64,000 nucleotides of DNA, taken from assembly GCA_014584695.1 (NCBI GenBank), contig JACTMI010000034.1, forward strand, positions 1 through 64,000, written 5' to 3'. Below, in pieces: positions 33,961-42,420 of the stretch (position 1 is its first letter; every line of letters begins with the position of its first letter). Position numbers and translations under genes: made by a program. The DNA is from Acidobacteriota bacterium (GTDB lineage: Bacteria; Acidobacteriota; Thermoanaerobaculia; Multivoradales; JAGPDF01). The notes under the pieces are model-generated. The model did not search any database and was not told where the DNA came from. It saw only the letters and a program-made list of their open reading frames with translations.

Positions 33961-36176
33961 CGCTCCCCCTCCCGGGCGACACCGAAGCGCCGCTCCAGCT
34001 CGGCCGCGAGAGCGCTCTGACGGGCGTTGACCTCGTCCTGGGTCAGCGTGCGCTCCCCGGCGTTGTATTCGAAGGTGATCGTGGTGGCGACGGCGCCCGC
34101 GGGCACGCCGGCACCGCGGTAGCGCTCCTTGAGCGCGAAGCCGGCCAGATACTCGACGCCGAAGCCGCGGATCGCCGACTCCAGGTCGGACCAGGAGAGC
34201 GACTCCGGGTGCGTCAGCGTCAGGTCGGCGGCCACCCCCGGGACCCGCGGCGGGGCCACCACCGGGCGGCTCGGGCCCTGGAGCGGAAAGCGGTCGAGCC
34301 GCACCTCGCCGGCGAAGAGCGCGAACGGCGTCTCGGCGCCGGCGACTCTGCCGAACCAGCCGGCCAGCTCGCCGCTGGCGTCGCGCCACTCGGCGCCGGT
34401 GCCGCTCAAGACCCCGGCCAGCTCCGCCGGCTGGGCGCGCCAACCCGCCTCCCCGAGCTGCGCGAACAGCGCTTCGAGGAGGCCCTTGAAACCCATCAGA
34501 TCGAGCTCGCCGTGGCGATCCCACGGGCCACCGAAGCTCCCCCCGGCGACCGCGGCGAGCGCCTCGATCTCCGCCCCCTCGCCACCGGGGAAGAGGTGCC
34601 CGACCTCGAACAGGCGCACCCCCGCGGCGCCCCGGCGGCCGTTCGCCTCCGCGGCCTCGACCAGGTTCGGCACCAGCGATCGGCGCAGCACCGCGTAGCG
34701 CTCCGAGAGCGGGTTGGCGAGCGCGAGCGGCGGCCCCGAGCGGGCGAGAGCGGGGAAACGCTCGTCGGCCGCGGCGGCGTGGAAGGCGAAGTGGATCCCC
34801 TCGGCGAAGCCGAGCGCCGCGCACGCGCTCTGGGCGCGGCCCCGCAGGTCGTGCACCGGGTTGGCGCCGGCGTCGACCCCGACCAGCGCCGGCAGCGTCG
34901 AGGGCACGCGATCCAGGCCGGCGTGCCGCAACAGCTCCTCGAACAGGTCTTGGGCGTAGGCCGTGGGCCGCGCTGGATCGCCGCCCCGGCGGGGCTCGAA
35001 GTCCACCGCGCGAAAACTCGGCACGGCGCCGGTCCAGACTCGACCGGCGCCCCGCTCCGGCGCGAACCCGAGGCCGGCCAGAATGCGCTCGATCTCGCCG
35101 TCGTCGAACGGCATGCCGACGAAGCGCTCGAGCGCCGCGGCCTCGACCCGCCAGGCGACCGCCGGCGGCCGCCGGGCGATCGCGTCGACCGCGAGCTCCT
35201 CGACGCTGCCACCCGCGACCTCGACGATCAACGCCACGCAGCGCCGTGAAGCCTCGTCGCAGACGGCGAAGTCGGCGCCGCGCTCGAAGCGGTGCGAAGC
35301 GTCGGTGTGCAGCCCGAGCCGCTTGGCGCCGACCCGGATCCGCTTGCGCTCGAAGTGAGCGCTTTCGAGCAGCAGGTCGACGGTCGCGCCGGTCACCTCG
35401 GTGGCGAGCCCCCCCATGACGCCGGCGAGCGCCACCGCCCGCTCGCGATCCGCGATGACCAGGATCTCCGGGTCGAGCTCCCGCTCCTTGCCGTCGAGCG
35501 TCGTCAGCCGCTCGCCCGGGCGCGCGCGGCGGACGCGGATCTCGCCTCCGGGAATCGTGGCGAGATCGAAGGCGTGCAGGGGCTGCCCCAACTCCCAGAG
35601 GACGAAGTTCGTGGCGTCGACGACGTTGTTGATCGAGCGCTGTCCGATCGCCTCGAGCCGCGCTCTCAGCCAGTCGGGCGAGGGGCCCACCTTCACCCCT
35701 CGAATCACCCTGGCGACGTACCGCGGGCAGCCCTCGGCGTCCTCGAGAATCACGGACCCTGTACTTCCATCGGAAGAAGAGCTGCCATAGAAGGGGGTCG
35801 ACGGACGCATCAGCGGCTGGCCGAGCGCGACCGCCAGCTCGCGCGCGACGCCGAAGTGACACATGCAGTCGGGCCGATTGGAGGTGACGTCGATGTCGAG
35901 AACGTAGTCCACCCCGCCCGCACCCACATCCGAGCCGGCACCCACCCCTGCACCGGCACCTGCACCCGAGCCCAGCGGCCGCTCCGCCATCCCCTCTACC
36001 GCCAAGCCCACAGCAGTGAGCTTGTTCCCTATCTGGGAGCTTTTCTCTCTTTCTTCTTCTTCCAGGTCTCCGCCGCGGCCGCTCGCCACGGCGAAGCGGT
36101 GCCGGCCGGCGGCGTCCTTCTCCAGCCGGAACGGCAGGTCGACGTAATCCGCGAGCCAGGCGAGGGAGAACTCCAC
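33957..36176 (-). CDS. pheT: Phenylalanine-tRNA ligase beta subunit, lacking the EMAP-type OB domain
   Basis: 739-residue beta chain of the (alpha-beta)2 PheRS. It contains B1 (MEFSLAWLADYVDLP), the B3/B4 editing domain (YVLDIDVTSNRPDC, NFVLWELGQPLHAFD), a B5 domain (about 335-400), the catalytic-like B6/B7 core and a C-terminal FDX-anticodon-binding domain (about 640-739). Between B1 and the editing domain the usual EMAP/OB tRNA-binding module is missing; a Gly/Ala linker (about 69-88, GAGAGAGVGAGS) takes its place. The chain remains long because of insertions elsewhere, including an acidic stretch (DLEEEEREKSS). It starts 4 nt after pheS and its stop overlaps the next ATG. Confidence 0.95.
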   Translation of the reverse strand: MEFSLAWLADYVDLPFRLEKDAAGRHRFAVASGRGGDLEEEEREKSSQIGNKLTAVGLAVEGMAERPLGSGAGAGAGVGAGSDVGAGGVDYVLDIDVTSNRPDCMCHFGVARELAVALGQPLMRPSTPFYGSSSSDGSTGSVILEDAEGCPRYVARVIRGVKVGPSPDWLRARLEAIGQRSINNVVDATNFVLWELGQPLHAFDLATIPGGEIRVRRARPGERLTTLDGKERELDPEILVIADRERAVALAGVMGGLATEVTGATVDLLLESAHFERKRIRVGAKRLGLHTDASHRFERGADFAVCDEASRRCVALIVEVAGGSVEELAVDAIARRPPAVAWRVEAAALERFVGMPFDDGEIERILAGLGFAPERGAGRVWTGAVPSFRAVDFEPRRGGDPARPTAYAQDLFEELLRHAGLDRVPSTLPALVGVDAGANPVHDLRGRAQSACAALGFAEGIHFAFHAAAADERFPALARSGPPLALANPLSERYAVLRRSLVPNLVEAAEANGRRGAAGVRLFEVGHLFPGGEGAEIEALAAVAGGSFGGPWDRHGELDLMGFKGLLEALFAQLGEAGWRAQPAELAGVLSGTGAEWRDASGELAGWFGRVAGAETPFALFAGEVRLDRFPLQGPSRPVVAPPRVPGVAADLTLTHPESLSWSDLESAIRGFGVEYLAGFALKERYRGAGVPAGAVATTITFEYNAGERTLTQDEVNARQSALAAELERRFGVAREGER

Positions 36177-36180
36177 GGCG

Positions 36181-37239
36181 TCAGCCCCGCACCTGCCGCA
36201 GCAGCCGCTCGTCGCTTTCGAACAGCGAGCGGATGTTGGGCAGACCCCATTTGTTCATCGCCACGCGGTCGAGCCCGAGACCGAAGGCGAAGCCGGAGTA
36301 GCGGTCGGGATCGAGGTCGCAGTTCTCGAGCACCCGCGGGTCGACCATGCCGGCGCCCAGGATCTCCATCCAGCCGGTGCCGGAGCAGGTCGCGCAGCCG
36401 CCACCGCCGCACAGCTGGCAGGAGATGTCGACCTCGCACGAGGGCTCGGTGAACGGAAAGTAGCTCGGCCGCAGGCGCACCCGCGTCCGCTCGGAGAAGA
36501 GGCGGTGCAGGAAGGCCTCCAGCGTGCCGTGCAGGTCGCCGACGGTGACCCCCTCGCCGACGCACAGGCCCTCGACCTGGTGGAACATCGGCGAGTGGCG
36601 CAGGTCGTTGTCGTTGCGGAAGACGCGTCCGGGGCAGATCACCCGGATCGGCGGCCGCCGCGCGAGCAGCGTCCGGATCTGCACCGGCGAGGTGTGCGTG
36701 CGCAGCAGCCGGCCGTCCGCGAGCATCAGGGTGTCCTGGGCATCGCGCGCCGGGTGATCGTCGGGGAAGTTCAGGAGCGCGAAGTTGAAGCGGTCGGATT
36801 CGACCTCGGGCCCCTCGGCGACGCTGTAGCCCAGGCCGCGGAAGATCTCCTCGATCTGGCGCGCGACCAGGGTCACCGGGTGGAGCGAGCCCACCGCGGG
36901 GCGGCGGCCGGGCAGTGTCACGTCCTCGCGCGCCGAGCGCCGGAGCGCTTCCGCTTCGGCTGCGGCGAGACGCCGCTCCCGCTCCTCGAGCGCCGCCTCG
37001 ACGCGGCTCTTCAGCCGATTGAAGGCCTGGCCGAAGGCGCGCTTGTCGGCGGCGCGCGGAATCAGCGCCTGGAGCAGGCGCAGCCGCCCCTGACGCGCCC
37101 CCGCCCACTCGACCCGCAGAGCGTCCCAGGCGGCCCGGTCGGCGGCGCCCAAGATCGCCGCCTCGGCCTCGCCGGCCAGCCGGTCGAGCTCGGCGGCGGT
37201 CGGGACCGCGCCCTCCGGGGCCGCGCCCGCCCCGCTCAC
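36181..37239 (-). CDS. pheS: Phenylalanine-tRNA ligase alpha subunit
   Basis: 352-residue catalytic chain of PheRS, a class II synthetase that charges tRNA-Phe. The N-terminal coiled coil spans about residues 10-100. HPVTLVARQIEEIF begins the catalytic core; THTSPVQIRTLL, CPGRVFRNDNDLRHSPMFH (motif 2), FTEPSCEVDI and GLGLDRVAM (motif 3) follow. The GTG at 37239 lies 4 nt after rplT and gives the normal length; the frame is open further inside rplT but is not needed. A CxxCGGGGCxxC element (CQLCGGGGCATC) inside the core may bind zinc; a similar cysteine cluster occurs in some bacterial PheS. Confidence 0.96.
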   Translation of the reverse strand: MSGAGAAPEGAVPTAAELDRLAGEAEAAILGAADRAAWDALRVEWAGARQGRLRLLQALIPRAADKRAFGQAFNRLKSRVEAALEERERRLAAAEAEALRRSAREDVTLPGRRPAVGSLHPVTLVARQIEEIFRGLGYSVAEGPEVESDRFNFALLNFPDDHPARDAQDTLMLADGRLLRTHTSPVQIRTLLARRPPIRVICPGRVFRNDNDLRHSPMFHQVEGLCVGEGVTVGDLHGTLEAFLHRLFSERTRVRLRPSYFPFTEPSCEVDISCQLCGGGGCATCSGTGWMEILGAGMVDPRVLENCDLDPDRYSGFAFGLGLDRVAMNKWGLPNIRSLFESDERLLRQVRG

Positions 37240-37243
37240 CGGC

Positions 37244-37633
37244 TCAAGCCTTGGCCGGCGCGGCCCGATCGACCTTCTCGAGCGCCTGGCGCGCGAGGTC
37301 GACCAGGTTGGCGAACGGCTGCTTGTCCTCGCCCGCCGCCAGCTGCGCCAGGACCTTGCGGTCGAGCTCGCAGCCGGCCAGCTTGAGCCCCTGGACGAAG
37401 CGGTTGTAGGAGAGGCCGTGCTCGTGCACCGCCGCATTGATGCGGACGATCCAGAGCGAGCGGAACTGACGCTTCTTCTGGCGACGGTCCCGGGTGGCGA
37501 ACTTGCCGGCCCGGTCGACCGCCTGCTTGGCCATGCGGTAGGCGTTCGACTTGGTGCCGAAGAACCCGCTCGACCGCTTGAGGACCTTCTTGCGCTTCTG
37601 GGCCCGCTTGGGCCCGCGCTTGACGCGCGACAT
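37244..37633 (-). CDS. rplT: 50S ribosomal protein L20
   Basis: 129-residue L20, an early assembly protein of the large subunit that binds 23S rRNA. The basic N-terminal arm (MSRVKRGPKRAQKRKKVLK) and the globular part (FRSLWIVRINAAVHEHGLSY, FVQGLKLAGCELDRKVLAQL) are standard. About ten C-terminal residues beyond the usual end are Ala/Lys rich. The ATG at 37633 was chosen because it restores the conserved start; upstream frame extension lacks support. It lies between rpmI and pheS, in the conserved infC-rpmI-rplT order. In E. coli L20 represses its own operon by binding a leader; no such leader fold was recognised here. Confidence 0.97.
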   Translation of the reverse strand: MSRVKRGPKRAQKRKKVLKRSSGFFGTKSNAYRMAKQAVDRAGKFATRDRRQKKRQFRSLWIVRINAAVHEHGLSYNRFVQGLKLAGCELDRKVLAQLAAGEDKQPFANLVDLARQALEKVDRAAPAKA

Positions 37634-37759
37634 GCTCGAACCTCGTTGTCTCGCTCCGGCGCCTCGCCGGAGCGGCCCAGGCCAGGCCCGCAAGGGCCCG
37701 GCTCCCGCCGCGCCGGACAGGTTCGATCCGGCGCCGGCGGAGTGTGAACGGTACGGAGC

Positions 37760-37951
37760 TCAGGCTCCGAGCAGGCTCTTGACGACTCTGCCGAGGGCGC
37801 CGGTCTGTTCGACCTCGCGGCGCAGGCGGCGCTTCCGGGACCGGGTCTTCTTGGTCAGGATGTGCCGCTTCATCGACTGGTGGCGCAGGATCTTGCCGGT
37901 GCCGGTCTTCTTGAACCGCTTGGCGGCGCCCTTGTGGGTCTTCTTCTTCAC
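37760..37951 (-). CDS. rpmI: 50S ribosomal protein L35
   Basis: 63-residue ribosomal protein. It begins with the typical [19 protein letters not shown] and continues with [16 protein letters not shown], a highly basic sequence that binds 23S rRNA. The GTG at 37951 was chosen: AGGAGAG lies about 7 nt upstream and the N-terminus then matches the family. The longer upstream frame is not supported. It is placed between infC and rplT as in most bacteria. Confidence 0.96.
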   Translation of the reverse strand: MKKKTHKGAAKRFKKTGTGKILRHQSMKRHILTKKTRSRKRRLRREVEQTGALGRVVKSLLGA

Positions 37952-38091
37952 GACGCTCTCTCCTTTTCTCGCTCGGGACCGGCGGGAGGCGTCTTCGGGT
38001 ACCGGCGGTGCCGGCCCGAATCCCGTCCGTGTCCGCCGCACCGGCGAAAGCGCCGGCGCGGAGCCCCGGTCCCTCGACCGGGGCGGGCCGC

Positions 38092-38655
38092 TCAACCCTC
38101 GGCGGCCGAAGCCGGACCCTCCGGCTTCTTCGCCGCGGCCTTCTCCTTCCGGCCGGGTCCGAAGATCAGGTGCATCCGGTTGCCCGCCATCTCCGCGGTG
38201 CCTTCCTGGACGCCGCGCTCGCCGATGTCGGCCGAGAGCTTCCTCATCAAACTCAAGCCGAGCTCCGGCTTCGACATCTCACGGCCGCGGAACTGCACCG
38301 TCGCCTTGACCTTGTCTCCCTCCTCGAGGAAGCGCAGGGCGTTGCGCAGCTTGACCCCGTAGTCGTGGTCGTCGATGTTGGGCCGGAACTTGACCTCCTT
38401 GACCTGGAACTGCTTCTGCTTCTTCTTCGAGTCGTGCGCCTTCTTCTTCTGCTGGTACAGGAACTTGCCGAAATCCATGATGCGGCAGACCGGAGGGCGC
38501 GCGGCCGGCGCGACCTCGACCAGGTCGAATCCCTGCTCCTTGGCCAAGCGCAGCGCCTGGTCGATGGGAACGACGCCGAGCTGAGCTCCTTCGGCGTCGA
38601 TCAGGCGAACCTCGCGGACTCGAATGCCCTCGTTCGTGCGTGCGGTCTTGTCGAT
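38092..38655 (-). CDS. infC: Translation initiation factor IF-3, probable ATC start
   Basis: 187-residue IF-3, which keeps 30S subunits free and proofreads the initiator tRNA and start codon. The N-terminal domain ([36 protein letters not shown]) and the C-terminal domain ([32 protein letters not shown]) are both present. No ATG, GTG or TTG precedes the conserved N-terminus in frame at a fitting place. A TTG at 38547 would delete about 36 conserved residues. An ATC at 38655 has a purine-rich GGGGGGAG just upstream, and IF-3 genes are well known to use AUU/AUC/AUA starts for autoregulation. The C-terminal tail is Lys/Ala rich. Confidence 0.93.
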   Translation of the reverse strand: MDKTARTNEGIRVREVRLIDAEGAQLGVVPIDQALRLAKEQGFDLVEVAPAARPPVCRIMDFGKFLYQQKKKAHDSKKKQKQFQVKEVKFRPNIDDHDYGVKLRNALRFLEEGDKVKATVQFRGREMSKPELGLSLMRKLSADIGERGVQEGTAEMAGNRMHLIFGPGRKEKAAAKKPEGPASAAEG

Positions 38656-38757
38656 GCGCGGCTCCCCCCTCTTCGAGCCTGTCCGGGACCTCTTCCCGGC
38701 CTCGCGGCCGCGCCATCCGGGCGCCGGCCGACTCCGCTCCTGCGGCGACGGCGAATT

Positions 38758-40707
38758 CTAGCCGACTTCCCCAGCCGCCGGCAAAGCCGCCGCCCGCCGC
38801 GCCGCCTGGTCCACCAGCCGCCGGGTCAGCTCGGCGAGCGGGATCGGCCCGAGGTCCTCGCCGCCGCGGGTGCGGACCGCCGCCGCGCCGGCCTGGAGCT
38901 CCTTCTCGCCCACCACCAGCATGTAGGGGATCTTGGCCAACTGGGCCTGCCGGATCTTGTAGCCGAGCTTCTCGTTGGACACGTCGACCTCGACGCGCAG
39001 GCCGGCTTCGCCGAGCCGCGCCGCGACTTCGCCGCCGTAGGCGAGGAAGCGCTCCGACAGCGGCAGCACCTTGGCCTGGACCGGCGCCAGCCAGAACGGC
39101 AGGGCTCCGGCGGTGTGCTCGATCAGGATGCCGAGAAAGCGCTCGACCGAGCCGAGCATGGCGCGGTGGATCATCACCGGCCGGCGGAAGGAGCCGTCGG
39201 CGGCGACGTACTCGAGCTCGAAGCGCTGCGGCAGCTGGTAGTCGAGCTGGACCGTGCCGAGCTGCCATTGGCGGCCGATCGCGTCGCTGACGCGGAAGTC
39301 GATCTTGGGCCCGTAGAAGGCGCCGTCGCCGGCGTTGACGGTGTAGGCGAGACCGTTGGTGTCGAGCGCGCGGCAGAGCCCCGCCTCGGCGACCTCCCAC
39401 TGCTCGTCGCTGCCCACCCGCTTGTCCGGTCGGGTCCCGACGCCGATCGCGACGTCGCGGAACTCGAAGGTCCGGTAGATGTCGAGGATGATCCCCACCG
39501 CGCGCATCACCTCGGCCTCGACCTGATCGTCGGTGCAGAAGACGTGAGCGTCGTCCTGGGCGAAGGAGCGGACGCGCGTCAAACCCGAGGTGACGCCGGA
39601 GCGCTCGTAGCGGTGCAGCCGGCCGAAGTCGGCGTAGCGGATCGGCAGATCGCGGTAGGAGCGCTTGCCGGTCTGGTAGATCAGGCAGTGGGTCGGGCAG
39701 TTCATCGGCTTGACGGCGTACTGCCGCTCGTCGAGCTCGGTGAAGAACATGTTCTCGCGGTAGTTGGCCCAATGGCCGGAGGTGTGCCAGAGCTCGACGT
39801 CGAGGATCTGCGGCGTCACCACCTCGCCGTAGCCGTGGCGCGCGTTGAGCTCGCGCACGTAGCCGATCAGGCCGTTGTAGACCGCTGCCCCCTTGGGATG
39901 AAAGAAGGGCGAGGCGGGCGCCAGCGGGCTGAAGCTCCACAGGTCGAGCTCGGGCCCGAGCCGGCGATGGTCGCGCGCGCGCGCCTCCTCGAGCGCCCGG
40001 TCGTAGGCCTCGAGCTCGCGCGCCGAGCCGAAGGCGGTGCCGTAGATCCGCTGCAGCCGTTCGTTGCGCTCGTCACCCTTGAAGTAGACGCCGGAGGCCT
40101 CGAGCAGCCGGATGGCGCCGATCTGCGACACCCGCTGGGCGTGCGGTCCGCGGCAGAGGTCGAGGAAGCGGCCGTGGCGGTAGAGGGTGATCGTCTCGCC
40201 CGCCGGAATGTCCTTCAGGCGCTCGAGCTTCAAGTCGTTGCCGAGCTCGCGGAAGATCCGCTCGGCTTCGTCGCGGGTGACCTCGAGCCGCTCGAACGTC
40301 GAGTCCTCGGCCAGGATCTCGCGCATCTTGGCCTCGATCGCCGCGAGATCCTCGGGCGTGAAAGCGCGCGCGAAGCGGAAGTCGTACTGGAACTTCTCCG
40401 AGTGGTCCTTGCGGCCGGCGTCGTAGAGCGCCTCGGGCCAGAGCCGGGTCACGGCGTCGGCCAGCACGTGCTCGGCCGAGTGGCGGATGAAATCGCCCGC
40501 CTCCGGGCTCTTGGCGGTGTAGAGGCGGAACGCGCCGCTCCGCCCGAGGGGCGTGCGCAGGTCGACCGGCGCCCCGTCGAGCGCGGCGCCGACCGCGTCG
40601 GCGGCCAGGCGCGGACCGATGGCACGCGCCACCTCGAGCGGCGTGGTGCCGGCCGGAACGGAGCGTTCCGAACCGTCGGGCAGCGTCAATACGATCTCCG
40701 AGCTCAT
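38758..40707 (-). CDS. thrS: Threonine-tRNA ligase
   Basis: 649-residue class II synthetase that charges tRNA-Thr. In order: a TGS domain (1-60), the editing domain with HSAEHVLADAVTRLWP, the catalytic core with RYADFGRLHRYERSG (motif 2) and the zinc Cys in KPMNCPTHCLIY, HRAMLGSVERFLGILIEH (motif 3), and a C-terminal anticodon-binding domain (about 545-640). Length and domain order are standard. The ATG at 40707 is near the start of similarity. It heads the thrS-infC-rpmI-rplT-pheST cluster and follows two tRNA-Val genes on the same strand. Confidence 0.97.
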   Translation of the reverse strand: MSSEIVLTLPDGSERSVPAGTTPLEVARAIGPRLAADAVGAALDGAPVDLRTPLGRSGAFRLYTAKSPEAGDFIRHSAEHVLADAVTRLWPEALYDAGRKDHSEKFQYDFRFARAFTPEDLAAIEAKMREILAEDSTFERLEVTRDEAERIFRELGNDLKLERLKDIPAGETITLYRHGRFLDLCRGPHAQRVSQIGAIRLLEASGVYFKGDERNERLQRIYGTAFGSARELEAYDRALEEARARDHRRLGPELDLWSFSPLAPASPFFHPKGAAVYNGLIGYVRELNARHGYGEVVTPQILDVELWHTSGHWANYRENMFFTELDERQYAVKPMNCPTHCLIYQTGKRSYRDLPIRYADFGRLHRYERSGVTSGLTRVRSFAQDDAHVFCTDDQVEAEVMRAVGIILDIYRTFEFRDVAIGVGTRPDKRVGSDEQWEVAEAGLCRALDTNGLAYTVNAGDGAFYGPKIDFRVSDAIGRQWQLGTVQLDYQLPQRFELEYVAADGSFRRPVMIHRAMLGSVERFLGILIEHTAGALPFWLAPVQAKVLPLSERFLAYGGEVAARLGEAGLRVEVDVSNEKLGYKIRQAQLAKIPYMLVVGEKELQAGAAAVRTRGGEDLGPIPLAELTRRLVDQAARRAAALPAAGEVG

Positions 40708-40796
40708 CGTCGTCGCCGATCTGGACCGAAGCGGGGGAAAGAGGGCGCCGCCGGACCGCTCACGCGGAGGCGGTTCGCGGCGTGCTGCGGACGGCC

Positions 40797-40873
40797 TGGT
40801 AGGCGCTCGCGGACTCGAACCGCGGACCTCTTCCGTGTGAAGGAAGCGCTCTAACCAACTGAGCTAAGCGCCT
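40797..40873 (-). tRNA. tRNA-Val (CAC)
   Basis: The minus strand folds as a full cloverleaf: acceptor AGGCGCT/AGCGCCT, D-arm TAGCTCAGTTGGTTAGAGC, anticodon stem CTTCC/GGAAG with loop TTCACAC (anticodon CAC), and T-arm GGTTCGAGTCC. CCA is encoded after discriminator A. It reads GTG codons. It lies 44 bp downstream of the second tRNA-Val. Confidence 0.96.
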
Positions 40874-40917
40874 GCGCATCGTCCTGTCGTTCCTCACCGC
40901 CGGCACGAGAGGGATCG

Positions 40918-40994
40918 TGGTAGGCCCGAGTGGACTCGAACCACCGACCTCTTCGATGTCAACGAAGCGCTCTAACCAACTGAGCTACGGGCCT
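40918..40994 (-). tRNA. tRNA-Val (GAC)
   Basis: Cloverleaf on the minus strand with acceptor AGGCCCG/CGGGCCT, anticodon stem CTTCG/CGAAG and loop TTGACAT (anticodon GAC), T-arm GGTTCGAGTCC, and encoded CCA. It reads GTC/GTT codons. It forms a tandem valine tRNA pair with the gene at 40797; probably one transcript. Confidence 0.96.
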
Positions 40995-41080
40995 TTGAGC
41001 GGTCCTCTCCCGGCGGTCCGGGACCCGGAAAGGTAGCAGAGCGCTCGAACCACTGTCAAACCGGTGAAGGCCGTTTCCAA

Positions 41081-41215
41081 GGGGAGGGCACGCGCCCTCC
41101 CCTCGGCCAGCGGAGTGAATCCGCTGGCCTCACCCCTCCGCGGTCGCTCGCCTGGCGGCTCGCTCCGCTGGTCTCGCTTCTCCGCGGTCGCGAGCCTGGC
41201 GGCTCGCTCTCCGGA
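41081..41215. repeat. Cluster of perfect palindromes with a 46-bp direct repeat
   Basis: Three perfect hairpins follow one another: GGGGAGGGC/GCCCTCCCC (41081-41102, ACGC loop), GGCCAGCGGA/TCCGCTGGCC (41105-41129, GTGAA loop) and GCGAGCC/GGCTCGC (41192-41209, TGGC loop). A segment beginning CTCCGCGGTCG is repeated at 41136 and 41182 (period 46). No protein is supported. It lies between the tRNA-Val genes and the end of the rRNA methyltransferase gene. The third hairpin has a near twin at 53099-53129. Confidence 0.8.
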
Positions 41216-41226
41216 TGAGCCGGAGA

Positions 41227-42420
41227 TCAGCGCGGGCCGGCGGAGCGGGCGAGCCAGCCTTTGAGGTACTCGCCCTGGAGGTGGGCGACGTCGATCGGGT
41301 GGTCGGGCGCCGCCGCGAGCGGCGCCAGGAGCTGGAGCCGGACGCCGGCCTCGGCGGTGGCGGCGAAGAGGATCTGGCGGAAGAGCTTGGCGTCGACGGC
41401 GCCGCTGCAGCTGAAGGCGAGCAGGTAGCCGTCGGGCTCGAGGCGGGCGAGCGCCAGCCGGAGCAGGTCCTTGTAGGCGCGGGCCGCGGCGTCGACCGCG
41501 TCGCGCCGGCGGGCGAGCGGCGGTGGATCGCAAACCACCACGCCGTAGCGGTCGCGGCGCTCCCGCAGGTCGGCGAAGACGTCGGCCTCGACCCGTTCTA
41601 CGGCCCCGGGATCGAGGCCGTTGAGCTCGACCAGGCGCCCGGCGGTCGCGAGCAGGCGGCCGGCGGACTCGACCAGGGTCGCCCGCCGGGCGCCGGCGGC
41701 GAGCGCGGCGAGCGAGAAGCCGCCGGCGTGGGCGAACAGATCGAGGACGCTCCGGCCCGCCGCGAGCCGCGCGCCGAGCGCCCGGTTCTCCCGCTGGTCG
41801 CAGTACCAGCCGGTCTTCTGCCCGCTGCCGATCTCGGCGGCGACGACGAGGCCGTTCTCCCGGAACAGCGATTCGGCTGGCACCTCGCCCGCGATCGCCA
41901 GGTTGTCGAGCGCCAGCCCCTCCTCGCGCCGGGCGGCGAGATCGCCGAGATGGAGGATGACGCTGCCCGGAAACGCCTCGGCGAGCGCCGCGTAGGCCAG
42001 ATCGCGCAGGCGATCCAAACCGGCGACGGTGATCTGGGAGACCAGCACCGAGCCGAAGCGGTCGACCGTCCACCCGGGCAGCCCGTCGCCCTCGGCGTTG
42101 ACCACCCGATAGCCGTCCGTGTCGGCGCGGACGACGGTCCGCCGCAGCTCGAGCGCGCGCGCGAGCCGCGCGCGGAAGAAGTCGAGGTCGACGCGCGCGA
42201 CGCCGGCGCCCAGCAAGCGCGCGCGGATGCGCGAGCGCGCGCTGTGGAAGGCGAGGCCCAGCGGCTCGCCCGCGGCCGTCTCGACCGCGGCGAGCGGCGC
42301 GTCGGCGGGTCCCTCCGCGCTCGCCACCGCGCCCGAGAACAGCCACGGGTGGCCATCCTCGAGCGCCCGTTCCCGCCCCGGACCGAGGCGGAGACGGATC
42401 ACTGCCGGTTCAGCCGCCAC
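41227..42420 (-). CDS. Class I SAM-dependent rRNA methyltransferase, RlmI-like
   Basis: 397-residue methyltransferase expected to modify a cytosine (m5C) of 23S rRNA. An N-terminal PUA domain (about 7-80: RLGPGRERALEDGHPWLFSG) binds RNA, a central EEHEE-like region follows, and the Rossmann domain begins at SGQKTGWYCDQREN and VLDLFAHAGGFSLAA (SAM loop). The catalytic block CDPPPLARRR has Pro where RlmI usually has DPPxF, and the later Cys in LAFSCSGAVD matches the second catalytic region. The ATG at 42420 overlaps the end of the upstream phosphodiesterase gene by 11 nt. Confidence 0.88.
   Translation of the reverse strand: MAAEPAVIRLRLGPGRERALEDGHPWLFSGAVASAEGPADAPLAAVETAAGEPLGLAFHSARSRIRARLLGAGVARVDLDFFRARLARALELRRTVVRADTDGYRVVNAEGDGLPGWTVDRFGSVLVSQITVAGLDRLRDLAYAALAEAFPGSVILHLGDLAARREEGLALDNLAIAGEVPAESLFRENGLVVAAEIGSGQKTGWYCDQRENRALGARLAAGRSVLDLFAHAGGFSLAALAAGARRATLVESAGRLLATAGRLVELNGLDPGAVERVEADVFADLRERRDRYGVVVCDPPPLARRRDAVDAAARAYKDLLRLALARLEPDGYLLAFSCSGAVDAKLFRQILFAATAEAGVRLQLLAPLAAAPDHPIDVAHLQGEYLKGWLARSAGPR

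Noticed and set aside
38092-38547. TTG at 38547 as the infC start
   Set aside because: It would remove about 36 residues of the conserved IF-3 N-terminal domain that are clearly encoded upstream.
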